In this document: positions 1 to 5,220 of the stretch, one piece after another
How the letters are laid out: the number at the start of each line of letters is the position of its first letter
Numbering within the stretch: the first letter of the stretch is position 1
DNA from: DATFJZ01 sp046482845
GTDB taxonomy: Bacteria > Desulfobacterota > Desulfobacteria > Desulfobacterales > Desulfobacteraceae
Direction: 5' to 3'
Assembly (NCBI GenBank): GCA_046482845.1
Contig: JAWOEJ010000173.1
Span: 1-5,425, forward strand
Length of the DNA stretch: 5,425 nucleotides
Translations under genes and position numbers: made by a program
The notes under the pieces: generated by a model
Seen by the model: only the letters and a program-made list of their open reading frames with translations
Told to the model about the DNA's origin: nothing
Database searches by the model: none

Positions 1-109
1 GCGCATTGCGGGGAGGCGATAGATGCCGGTAAAGAGCTGGAGCTGCAGTGGAACTCCCTTTTTGAGGATTATCAAAACAGCTTTCCCGAGCTGGCCCGGG
101 ATTTCATGC
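1..109 (+). pseudogene. tkt: Internal fragment of transketolase, truncated at its 3' side
   Basis: Frame 1 reads AHCGEAIDAGKELELQWNSL and continues through FEDYQNSFPELARDF. This matches the linker of bacterial transketolase between the pyrophosphate-binding and pyrimidine-binding domains (compare E. coli TktA around KESAWNEKFAAYAKAYPQ). Transketolase is the thiamine-diphosphate enzyme that moves two-carbon units in the pentose phosphate pathway. The match fades at about base 107-110, where sequence typical of a YefM antitoxin begins in another frame, and frame 1 meets TGA at 121-123. Transketolases are usually about 660 residues and this point lies roughly mid-protein, so the C-terminal half is missing. 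Whether the 5' half is present upstream cannot be seen, because the window starts inside the fragment. The family match is from memory of the motif. The break could be a real rearrangement or an assembly join. Confidence 0.72.
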
Positions 110-310
110 CAAGTAATAGATGATGCTGATTATACAATCATTACACGTCGTGATTCAGAAGATGCTGTTGTTATGTCACTGGAAACCTTCAATAGTTTCA
201 TGGAAACTGTTTATCTTCTCAGGTCACCTGCCAATGCTGCACATTTAACAAAATCCATTGACCAATTTAGAAATGGGAAAGTCCAGGAAAGAGATTTAAT
301 AGATGAATAG
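23..310 (+). CDS. yefM: YefM-type antitoxin with its N-terminus lost and replaced by out-of-frame transketolase sequence
   Basis: From residue 30 or 31 onward (VIDDADYTIITRRDSEDAVV, then MSLETFNSFMETVYLLRSPAN) this is a typical YefM/PHD-family antitoxin, the partner of YoeB. The usual first 20-30 residues, which form the first strand and helix of the dimerising DNA-binding domain, are absent. Residues 1-29 instead come from reading the transketolase fragment in the wrong frame. The only upstream ATG in frame (base 23) happens to follow GGGGAGG at 10-16 with a 6-base gap, so a chimeric 95-residue protein could be made. The C-terminal part, which in E. coli YefM wraps YoeB, is kept, ending ERDLIDE. 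The gene overlaps yoeB by 8 bp, the usual translational coupling. My inference is that toxin neutralisation may survive while DNA binding and autorepression are likely impaired. It may equally be a dead remnant. Confidence 0.7.
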   Translation: MPVKSWSCSGTPFLRIIKTAFPSWPGISCQVIDDADYTIITRRDSEDAVVMSLETFNSFMETVYLLRSPANAAHLTKSIDQFRNGKVQERDLIDE

Positions 311-563
311 AAAATTAGCCTGGACCGAAGAAGCATGGAAGGATTATATCTTTTGGCAAACACAAGATAAAAAGACTTTAAAAAGAATAAACAAACTCAT
401 TAATGACACAATGAGGCTGCCATTTGAGGGGATAGGGAAACCTGAACCATTGAGAGAGAATTTATCTGGTTTCTGGTCCCGAAGGATTGATGATACAAAT
501 CGACTGGTTTACGCTGTTGATGATAATTATATCACAATCCTTTCATGCAGGTATCATTATTGA
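303..563 (+). CDS. yoeB: YoeB-family mRNA interferase toxin
   Basis: This 86-residue protein has the normal YoeB length and is conserved from end to end, for example LPFEGIGKPEPLRENLSGFW (39-58), NRLVYAV (66-72) and the terminal CRYHY. The residues matching the E. coli YoeB catalytic set Glu46, Arg65, His83 and Tyr84 are Glu48, Arg67, His85 and Tyr86, so the enzyme appears intact. YoeB is a RelE-fold ribonuclease that binds the ribosome and cleaves mRNA in the A site when not held by YefM. Translation starts inside the end of yefM. The upstream stretch GTCCAGGAAAGAG is purine-rich but not a clear Shine-Dalgarno site, so expression probably depends on translation of yefM. An intact toxin beside a truncated antitoxin is unusual: it implies that the antitoxin still works, that another copy protects the cell, or that the pair is not expressed. 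Confidence 0.93.
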   Translation: MNRKLAWTEEAWKDYIFWQTQDKKTLKRINKLINDTMRLPFEGIGKPEPLRENLSGFWSRRIDDTNRLVYAVDDNYITILSCRYHY

Positions 564-787
564 ACCATGAAAATCGAACAAATAAAGGTGAAGTCTCTAT
601 CCTTCAGGGCTTCGGATAGCCACTTGCCAATGCCGATACGCTTCCACAAGCCCCTAATCAAGGCACCGCCGGCCGGTTTGCTGGAACTGAATTTATTGGA
701 TATTTTAACAAAAATCTGGCAAAATGAACCCACAGTTGCCGAACACGGGATTATATAATTCATTAATTCATCTTTGCCAAAATCCAT
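557..787 (-). pseudogene. Remnant resembling the N-terminal part of a DDE transposase
   Basis: The minus-strand frame holds SSSKPAGGALIRGLWKRIGI (about residues 34-53), followed by GKWLSEALKDRDFTF up to residue 68 (base 584). This resembles the conserved opening of IS1634/IS1380-like DDE transposases, where a pattern of the type GGA-LIR-LW-RLGI-x-LSE precedes an RxFxF motif and then the catalytic domain. The match stops at DRDFTF. The last eight residues read into the sequence flanking yoeB, and no catalytic domain follows. Residues 1-33 do not look familiar, and the same frame continues upstream past a TAG at 806-808. I see no terminal inverted repeats. It is probably a dead scrap of an insertion sequence left by rearrangement. 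The family assignment is from memory and is weak. Confidence 0.35.
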
Positions 788-808
788 GCTTTCATTGAAA
801 TCGCTCTA

Positions 809-946
809 CAGGGTTTCGGCAAAATGATCATAGTGGTCATTGGCAATAACGGTCAGTTTGTTGATTTTTTTATTTTTGATCCGTTTTCCGTGAATATCCA
901 CGGGCAGGCGCAGCCCCCGGCCGATTTCAGGCCAGAAAAGAGATAT
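809..946 (-). other. Unrecognised open stretch between two in-frame TAG codons, possible gene fragment
   Basis: Between TAG at 947-949 and TAG at 806-808 the minus strand stays open for 46 codons and reads like protein, for example GRGLRLPVDIHGKRIKNKK followed by INKLTVIANDHYDHFAETL. It lies in the same frame as the transposase-like remnant downstream, so one decayed gene with an internal nonsense codon is possible. It has no ATG or other good start, and its upstream end overlaps the last 20 bases of the nuclease-like gene. I do not recognise the family. The 564-926 stretch otherwise holds no complete gene that I can support. Confidence 0.25.
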
Positions 947-1367
947 CTACTTCATCTGCATTTTTTCCCACAGGCCAGCAGAGCATATGTTCCGGTTTGT
1001 CGTGAAACGGTTTATCTGCAGGTTTCCGGCTGGTTGTTTTGATATTAATGGAAGGGGCCTTGTAAAACAGAACAAATCGTCTTTTCAGGTTGAAAAAAAT
1101 GCTTTCTGTGTCATAAAAGGCTTCTGTCACGCCATCAATATACCCTGTAAGACATTCAACCGCTTTGAATTTTTTAATGCAGGCATCATGATACCGAATT
1201 TCGGATTTCCTGCTTGACTTCAGCTCCATGAAATAGGCGGCCCCATTTGAAATCAGGACATAGTCACACCGCATATTCTGCCCCCTGCCTTTTTGGAAAA
1301 GCGTATTTGTCCTGACGCTGTCAAATGCCAGTAACACAGCATCTTCTCCGACATTATTGATTTTCAC
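927..1367 (-). CDS. Small PD-(D/E)XK nuclease-like protein, start uncertain, probably 5'-truncated
   Basis: The 146 residues from a GTG at 1365-1367 contain RCDYVLI (Asp35) and, 13 residues later, YFMELKSS (Glu48, Lys50). This is the D...ExK arrangement of PD-(D/E)XK metal-dependent nuclease folds, on predicted strands with a glycine-bearing turn (SNGAAY) between them. A run of lysine-rich helices follows (HDACIKKFKAVECLTGYIDG), then a strand RFVLFYKAP. I recognise a family of hypothetical proteins of this type, about 160-180 residues long, but not a proven function. DNA or RNA cleavage in a defence or mobile-element setting is inference. The frame stays open upstream to 1557. The stretch just before the GTG (QQTAYLKEKSQDATLTLV) reads like a genuine N-terminus back to about 1457, yet no ATG, GTG or TTG is available there. 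The GTG has no well-placed Shine-Dalgarno site; an AAGGA at 1454-1458 would serve only a CTG at 1446-1448. The original start was probably lost where the 15-bp repeat now lies. Downstream there are only gene scraps. Confidence 0.55.
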   Translation of the reverse strand: MKINNVGEDAVLLAFDSVRTNTLFQKGRGQNMRCDYVLISNGAAYFMELKSSRKSEIRYHDACIKKFKAVECLTGYIDGVTEAFYDTESIFFNLKRRFVLFYKAPSINIKTTSRKPADKPFHDKPEHMLCWPVGKNADEVDISFLA

Positions 1368-1457
1368 AAGTGTGAGAGTGGCGTCCTGGGATTTCTCTTT
1401 TAAATATGCGGTCTGCTGTCTTATCTCGCCGAATATCCCATTATTCAGAATATCCTT

Positions 1458-1472
1458 CTTGATAACCGAGTA
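1458..1472 (-). repeat. 15-bp motif TACTCGGTTATCAAG, exact copy of one upstream of pbpC
   Basis: On the plus strand CTTGATAACCGAGTA occurs exactly here and again at 5130-5144, in the same orientation. A degenerate version (11 of 14 bases) is at 5198-5211. A 15-base exact repeat is not expected by chance in 5.4 kb (roughly a few in a hundred). Both exact copies lie on the 5' side of a minus-strand gene: about 90 bases before the GTG of the nuclease-like gene and about 50 bases before the TTG of pbpC. It may be the end of a dispersed intergenic element or a shared regulatory site; the sequence does not decide. Confidence 0.5.
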
Positions 1473-1495
1473 GTAACAATTTGCTGACCGAACTG

Positions 1496-1558
1496 GAAAT
1501 AAATATGTATTGTGTCCCCGAATTTTGAAATAAATATGTATTGTGTCCCCCGAATTTT
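1496..1558. repeat. Two tandem copies of a 31-bp TGTGTCCCC repeat
   Basis: Bases 1496-1526 and 1527-1558 are the same unit, beginning GAAATAAATATG and ending TATTGTGTCCCCGAATTTT; the second copy has one extra C in the C-run. A degraded partial unit (CCGAACTG) precedes the first. Read on the minus strand the core is GGGGACACAATA. From memory, such GGGGACAC-type repeats are widespread between genes in proteobacteria and are often found near REP-associated tyrosine transposases; none is present here. The repeats separate the divergently oriented nuclease-like gene and DUF1778 operon. Confidence 0.8.
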
Positions 1559-1595
1559 ATTGCAGTTTGTTAAATAAAATGTTACTTTTAAAAAG

Positions 1596-1610
1596 ACGGA
1601 AATAATCCGT
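1596..1610. promoter_or_regulatory. Candidate operator palindrome before the DUF1778/GNAT operon
   Basis: ACGGA-AATAA-TCCGT is a perfect 5-bp inverted repeat with a 5-base centre. It ends seven bases before AGGAGGG (1617-1623), the strong Shine-Dalgarno site whose spacing fixes the ATG at 1628. Ribbon-helix-helix antitoxins usually repress their own operon by binding short palindromes at this position, so a self-regulation site is plausible. The AT-rich stretch 1560-1595 must hold the promoter, but I see no convincing -35/-10 pair. Short palindromes also arise by chance. Confidence 0.35.
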
Positions 1611-1627
1611 ACAAAAAGGAGGGTAAA

Positions 1628-1894
1628 ATGGCAACTGCAAGGTTAGACATAAGACTTGATGAAGATGTTAAAGCTAAAGCTGAAAAAGCTTCTGCTCTTT
1701 TAGGCCTGAAAAGCCTTACAGAGTATGTAGTCAGATTAATGGATGAAAATGCTACACAAGTTATAGCTCAAAATGAAAGCATAGTTGTAAAAGACAATAT
1801 CTTTGACCAATTTATTTCAGCTTGTGAAAAGGCTAAAGATCCCAATAAAGCTTTAAGAAAGGCTGTAAAATCAACTAAAGAAAACGGCTTTTAA
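1628..1894 (+). CDS. DUF1778/TacA-type ribbon-helix-helix antitoxin
   Basis: This 88-residue protein starts at an ATG five bases after AGGAGG. Residues 4-38 (ARLDIRLDEDVKAKAEKASA, then LLGLKSLTEYVVRLM) are the ribbon-helix-helix DNA-binding fold of DUF1778 antitoxins: a beta strand ARLDIRL and two helices around LGLKSLTEYV. The C-terminal part (FDQFISACEKAKDPNKALRK, residues 61-80) is the tail that in TacA-family proteins wraps the GNAT toxin and blocks its active site. The gene is separated from the toxin by a single base, so the two should be translated together. By family, the antitoxin neutralises the acetyltransferase, and the toxin-antitoxin complex represses the operon. The length is normal, nothing is missing, and the codon use looks AT-richer than that of pbpC to the right, as expected of a transferred module. 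Confidence 0.9.
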   Translation: MATARLDIRLDEDVKAKAEKASALLGLKSLTEYVVRLMDENATQVIAQNESIVVKDNIFDQFISACEKAKDPNKALRKAVKSTKENGF

Positions 1895-1895
1895 A

Positions 1896-2429
1896 ATGAG
1901 TTGGAGTAAAAGTTTTAAGGAGTTGAATAAGTCTGTACATGACCGGGCATCTTTTGACTGTGGAGAAAAAGAACTAAATACATTTATTCAAAACCAGGCG
2001 GCAAAGCATATGAAAGCAGGTATAAGCAGAACTATGGTATTACCCGCAAAAGTTGCTTTACCTAATCGAAAATATCCAATTTGTTCTTTCTACAGCGTAA
2101 CTCCAGGCTCAATATGCCGTGAAACTTTACCTGTAAATCTGGCTAAAAAATTACCTCATTATCCTGTTCCTGTTTTTTTGCTTGCTCAACTGGCAGTCCA
2201 CAAAAAATTTCATGGTAATGGACTTGGTAAAATCACACTGATAAAAGCTTTGGAATACTTATGTGAAGTAAATTCCTATATGCCAGCCTATGCTGTTGTT
2301 GTAGATTGTCTTACAAAATCAGCACAAAATTTTTATACAAAATATGGATTCGAAATTTTATGTACTCGTAACCGACGAACCAGAATGTTTTTGACAATGA
2401 AAACTATAGATAAATTATTCAATAATTAG
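1896..2429 (+). CDS. GNAT acetyltransferase toxin of the TacT/AtaT type
   Basis: This 177-residue protein has the features of GNAT toxins paired with DUF1778 antitoxins. FDCGEKELNTFI (20-31) is the family's N-terminal signature. LAQLAVHKKFHGNGLGK (96-112) contains the acetyl-CoA pyrophosphate-binding motif (KFHGNGLG). NFYTKYGFE (145-153) carries Tyr147, at the place of the catalytic tyrosine Tyr140 of Salmonella TacT. Proteins of this family acetylate the amino group of aminoacyl-tRNAs and so stop translation; the tRNA targeted here cannot be read from sequence. The ATG lies one base after the antitoxin stop with only a weak site (AAAGAAAACGG) before it, so translation is probably coupled. 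The protein appears complete, ending in a basic and hydrophobic tail. A bacteriostatic toxin-antitoxin role is inferred from family and gene order. Confidence 0.9.
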   Translation: MSWSKSFKELNKSVHDRASFDCGEKELNTFIQNQAAKHMKAGISRTMVLPAKVALPNRKYPICSFYSVTPGSICRETLPVNLAKKLPHYPVPVFLLAQLAVHKKFHGNGLGKITLIKALEYLCEVNSYMPAYAVVVDCLTKSAQNFYTKYGFEILCTRNRRTRMFLTMKTIDKLFNN

Positions 2430-2440
2430 CCCCGAATTTT
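2430..2440 (+). repeat. CCCCGAATTTT core directly after the toxin stop codon
   Basis: The last 11 bases of the tandem repeat unit at 1496-1558 recur here in the same orientation, starting at the base after the GNAT stop codon and followed by TTGAACCC (compare GAAATAAA after the first unit). The DUF1778/GNAT operon is thus bracketed by CCCCGAATTTT. An 11-base match alone is not statistically striking in a window this size; position is the only other support. Confidence 0.35.
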
Positions 2441-2558
2441 TTGAACCCATAGGTTTTGTAATGATGGGGGCAGGTCAATGTTCAGCTGCGATGTCCGGAC
2501 TTTTTTTGATTAATCTTTTCACTTCCATAATTTCGCCACACCATTTCTATGATAAACA

Positions 2559-2646
2559 GGGTCGGGCTTCGGTTATTACGCTTTTGACAAAGGACTCTGT
2601 TTAAAGGTAAATTTAAACAAAAGCGCAATAACCAAAGCCTGACCCC
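2559..2646. repeat. Nested inverted repeat, palindromic intergenic element (REP/MITE-like)
   Basis: The left arm at 2559-2586 (GGGTCGGGCTTCGGTTATTA and on) pairs with the right arm at 2618-2645, matching at 25 of 28 positions. Inside, GTTTAAA (2599-2605) and TTTAAAC (2612-2618) form a second hairpin around a 6-base loop, leaving CAAAGGACTCT-like sequence unpaired on the left. Neither strand shows a T-run after the outer stem, so it is not a standard terminator, although it could slow or end transcription from the convergent GNAT toxin and pbpC genes. From memory, GGGTCAGGCTTTGG-type palindromes are common between proteobacterial genes. The rest of 2430-2725 shows no gene, only short direct repeats such as CGTTAATGACCGTTAATGTC at 2680-2699. 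Confidence 0.75.
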
Positions 2647-2725
2647 ACCCCAGGGTAACCGATGTTATGATCAAGCCCGCGTTAATGACCGTTAATGTCA
2701 ATTGTTTTAACAGACCGCAAAGCCG

Positions 2726-5080
2726 TCAATGCCCGGAACCGGCTGGCCGGGGGTGACCCTGCTGACCTGGTATCAGATTCATATGACTGGCAGTTATGGT
2801 GATGTTGATCCGGTCAGAACGCCCAAAATCATCTGAGACCGAAAGAATATGGGTTCCCTCATCCGCCTCCCATAGAAAAACCGTTTCAGGTTTTGATTTC
2901 CCAATATAGTTTGTATCCAGAAACCAGTAAAGATTTTCCACGCCAGGTCCGCTGGACGCTTTTAAGGGGATTTTTCTGTTGTTTTTAAAAATGATATATT
3001 CCACCCCCGATGCGGGTGATATTATGTCTGGGGAAATGCCATGGTCTGTAAAATTTGAATGTAAACATTCATTTTTAAACGGAGGAATCTTTTTTATATA
3101 GATGCCGCCTTTTTCAAAAAGATGTCTCATTTCTCCGGACCAGAATTCATAGACCTTTATTTCTGTTTGTCCGGGGATGAATCTGCAGTCCCTTAAGCCG
3201 GTTTTTGTATCTATAAAAACAGGCTGGTGAAGATCAGATACATCAATCGGGGAAACCCCGGGAATGAACCAGGCCTTTATAGTATGGGGGGTGAATTTTC
3301 CGGGAAGCTTTCCTGAAACGGCACATACATCGATTTTTTTGACATTAAGATGATCCAATATTTGACTGTCCGGGTCTGTTTTTCTAAAGGGCTTTACATG
3401 GTTGACGATATCAAAAAACAACGGGCCGGCACCTTTTCTTCCGGTAAATGCAGGGTTTCCCCGGCCATTGAAATTTCCAACCCACACAATCAACACATAA
3501 TCGTTAAAAATACCTGCTGCCACTCCGTCCCTGAATCCATAGGATGTTCCGGTTTTCCAGGCAATTTTACCCTTTGATTGTTTAAATGTGTCATACCCGT
3601 TTGGCGGCGGATTTTTAGAAAGCTCTGTTTTTATAATAAACGCCGCTTCCCTGCTTAATACCCGTTTTCTGGTTTTTTGACTCTGATCCGGAGGTTTTTC
3701 CTTAACAAATTTTACATTCTGAAACTCTCCCAGGGTCCCGAGAACGCAGTAAAGCGAGGCAAGCTCCACCAGGGTGGTTTCCCCTCCGCCCAGAACAAGG
3801 GAAAGTCCATAAAAATCTTTGCTTTTTAATCCCTTGACCCGGCATGAGTACAAAAAATCATAAAGATCTGGATTTTTGATTTTGGATGCCAGATCAACGG
3901 CCGGCAGATTTCTGCTTTTTCTTAACGCATCCATGGCAGACACAGGGCCTTGAAATTGTCTGTCATAGTTTTCAGGACAAAATCCGCCAAATGATGCTGG
4001 AGAATCCTTTAACAGGGTGTGTGAATGAATCATTCCCTGATCCAGGGCCAGGGCATATACAAAGGGTTTTAAAGCAGATCCCGGCGATCTTTTTGAGGTG
4101 CATCCATTTACCTGGCCCTGGATGGAGGTGTTAAAATAATCTGCAGACCCTGCCATTGCCTCAATTTCACCAGTTTTGAAATTTACAAGCACACAGGCGG
4201 CATTTCTTATGCCGACACGCTTTTTTTTCTGAACATAGGCTTTGATTCTCTGTTCAATGATTTCCTGAACATGTAAATCAAGGGGGGTGGATACACGCTT
4301 TTTTAAAAACAAATCCTTTTTTTCAAGAAAATCTGTAAAATGGGGCGCCCTGAACGGGAGATCGCTGATCTTATAATATTTGAGAAAAAGATCATCGGAT
4401 TTTTTGTCAAAACCCTCGCATAGTCTTTGTTTTGCCTTTTCAAGGGCTGCCTCTCCTTTTTTTGAGTCAGGATACCGGTTTGAGGGATTCTGGGGAAGAA
4501 CGGCAAGGGCGCAGGCCTGGTAAAAATTTAAATCAGATACGGGTTTATGAAAAAAGATTTCTGAAGCGGTTCCCACCCCTTCTATATTTCCGCCGTACGG
4601 GGCCAGATTTAAATACGCCTCTAAAATTTTTTTCTTTGAATAATGCCTTTCAAGCTGAACCGCTCTTATTATCTGGGTGATTTTGCCGGTTAAAGACCTT
4701 GAGTCAATGCCAAACCTGAGCCGTGCCGCCTGCATGGTGATGGTGGAAGCGCCCACTACTCTTTTTTTCAAAATAAAGGTGTCGGTAAATGCTCTTAAAA
4801 TCGAAACCGGATTCACCCCGGGGTGATAATAAAAATACCTGTCTTCATAGGCCAGAACTGCTTTTTCAAGATGTTCCGGGATTTTTTCCATGTCTGTGAA
4901 AAGCCTGTATTTGTCATCATCAGAAAGGGTAAGCCGTAACAGCCGGCCGGATCTGTCCGTATAGGCCTTTGACCATGTTTTTAAGGGATACAGTCCTGGA
5001 TCCGGAATCATAAACCAGACCCAGGCTGAAATTATAAAAAAAAATATTAAAAACAGGGAAAAAACGATACTCTTTTTCAA
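2726..5080 (-). CDS. pbpC: Penicillin-binding protein 1C, bifunctional peptidoglycan synthase
   Basis: This is a 784-residue class A PBP, close to the 770 of E. coli PbpC. An uncleaved membrane anchor lies at about 4-25 (IVFSLFLIFFFIISAWVWF). The glycosyltransferase (GT51) domain has EDRYFYYHPG (79-88, catalytic Glu79), GASTITMQAARL (110-121) and KKKILEAYLNLAPYGGNIEG (149-168, Glu154). The transpeptidase domain has SALK (335-338, acyl-enzyme Ser335), SRN (389-391) and KTGT (509-512). A BiPBP_C domain, typical of PBP1C, lies at about 684-764. All catalytic motifs are intact. The protein works on the outer face of the inner membrane, polymerising and cross-linking glycan strands. Gene order after the alpha-2-macroglobulin gene matches the well-known yfhM-pbpC pairing. 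The start is odd: TTG at 5080 is the only usable start in frame after a TGA at 5102-5104, and GGAG lies a long 13 bases before it. A nearby ATG at 5097-5099 is out of frame. Confidence 0.96.
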   Translation of the reverse strand: MKKSIVFSLFLIFFFIISAWVWFMIPDPGLYPLKTWSKAYTDRSGRLLRLTLSDDDKYRLFTDMEKIPEHLEKAVLAYEDRYFYYHPGVNPVSILRAFTDTFILKKRVVGASTITMQAARLRFGIDSRSLTGKITQIIRAVQLERHYSKKKILEAYLNLAPYGGNIEGVGTASEIFFHKPVSDLNFYQACALAVLPQNPSNRYPDSKKGEAALEKAKQRLCEGFDKKSDDLFLKYYKISDLPFRAPHFTDFLEKKDLFLKKRVSTPLDLHVQEIIEQRIKAYVQKKKRVGIRNAACVLVNFKTGEIEAMAGSADYFNTSIQGQVNGCTSKRSPGSALKPFVYALALDQGMIHSHTLLKDSPASFGGFCPENYDRQFQGPVSAMDALRKSRNLPAVDLASKIKNPDLYDFLYSCRVKGLKSKDFYGLSLVLGGGETTLVELASLYCVLGTLGEFQNVKFVKEKPPDQSQKTRKRVLSREAAFIIKTELSKNPPPNGYDTFKQSKGKIAWKTGTSYGFRDGVAAGIFNDYVLIVWVGNFNGRGNPAFTGRKGAGPLFFDIVNHVKPFRKTDPDSQILDHLNVKKIDVCAVSGKLPGKFTPHTIKAWFIPGVSPIDVSDLHQPVFIDTKTGLRDCRFIPGQTEIKVYEFWSGEMRHLFEKGGIYIKKIPPFKNECLHSNFTDHGISPDIISPASGVEYIIFKNNRKIPLKASSGPGVENLYWFLDTNYIGKSKPETVFLWEADEGTHILSVSDDFGRSDRINITITASHMNLIPGQQGHPRPAGSGH

Positions 5081-5129
5081 AACAAACCAGAGACTCCATG
5101 ATCAGGTTTTTCTGTGGAAGACCCTATTA

Positions 5130-5211
5130 CTTGATAACCGAGTATTAAGTTTTTATGGAAGGGGCGAGCGCCGCTCCCAGCGGAGCTATTCAAAAAGCTT
5201 GATCATCGGGT
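5130..5211. repeat. Repeat-bounded element with GC-rich hairpins between the alpha-2-macroglobulin gene and pbpC
   Basis: The element begins with CTTGATAACCGAGTA (5130-5144, exact copy at 1458-1472) and ends with CTTGATCATCGGGT (5198-5211), which matches the first 14 bases at 11 positions. Between them lies a GC-rich core (GGGGCGAGCGCCGCTCCCAG at 5161-5180, continuing CGGAGC). It can form alternative short stems: GCTCC-CAGC-GGAGC, or CCGCT-CCC-AGCGG, or GAGCG-C-CGCTC. No T-run follows on either strand, so it is not a clear terminator. It fills most of the 140-bp gap within what is probably one transcription unit. It may be a dispersed intergenic element or a structured leader before pbpC. Confidence 0.45.
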
Positions 5212-5220
5212 GACATACAT

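Noticed and set aside
567..758. Plus-strand 63-codon ORF after yoeB
   Set aside because: It is the reverse of the transposase-like remnant, which reads more like protein; there is no ribosome site.
824..1217. Overlapping plus-strand ORFs at 824-1042 and 987-1217
   Set aside because: They are shadows of the minus-strand nuclease-like gene and of the fragment downstream of it.
1496..1558. CRISPR-like array
   Set aside because: The two units abut with no spacer between them, and there are no cas genes.
2493..2507. GTCCGGAC followed by seven T as a terminator for the GNAT operon
   Set aside because: The 8-base palindrome has no loop and cannot form a proper hairpin, and I found no longer stem around it.
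2461..2604. 47-codon plus-strand ORF starting MMGAGQCSAAM
   Set aside because: It runs into the inverted repeat, has no Shine-Dalgarno site, and its residues look random.
3350..3577. Plus-strand open frame opposite pbpC, with others at 3886-4134 and 4432-4680
   Set aside because: They are antisense shadows of a fully conserved PBP1C coding sequence and have no recognisable protein features.
5098..5206. ATGATCAGG and CTTGATCAT as terminal inverted repeats of an inserted element
   Set aside because: Both contain the self-complementary TGATCA, so the inverted match is largely automatic.
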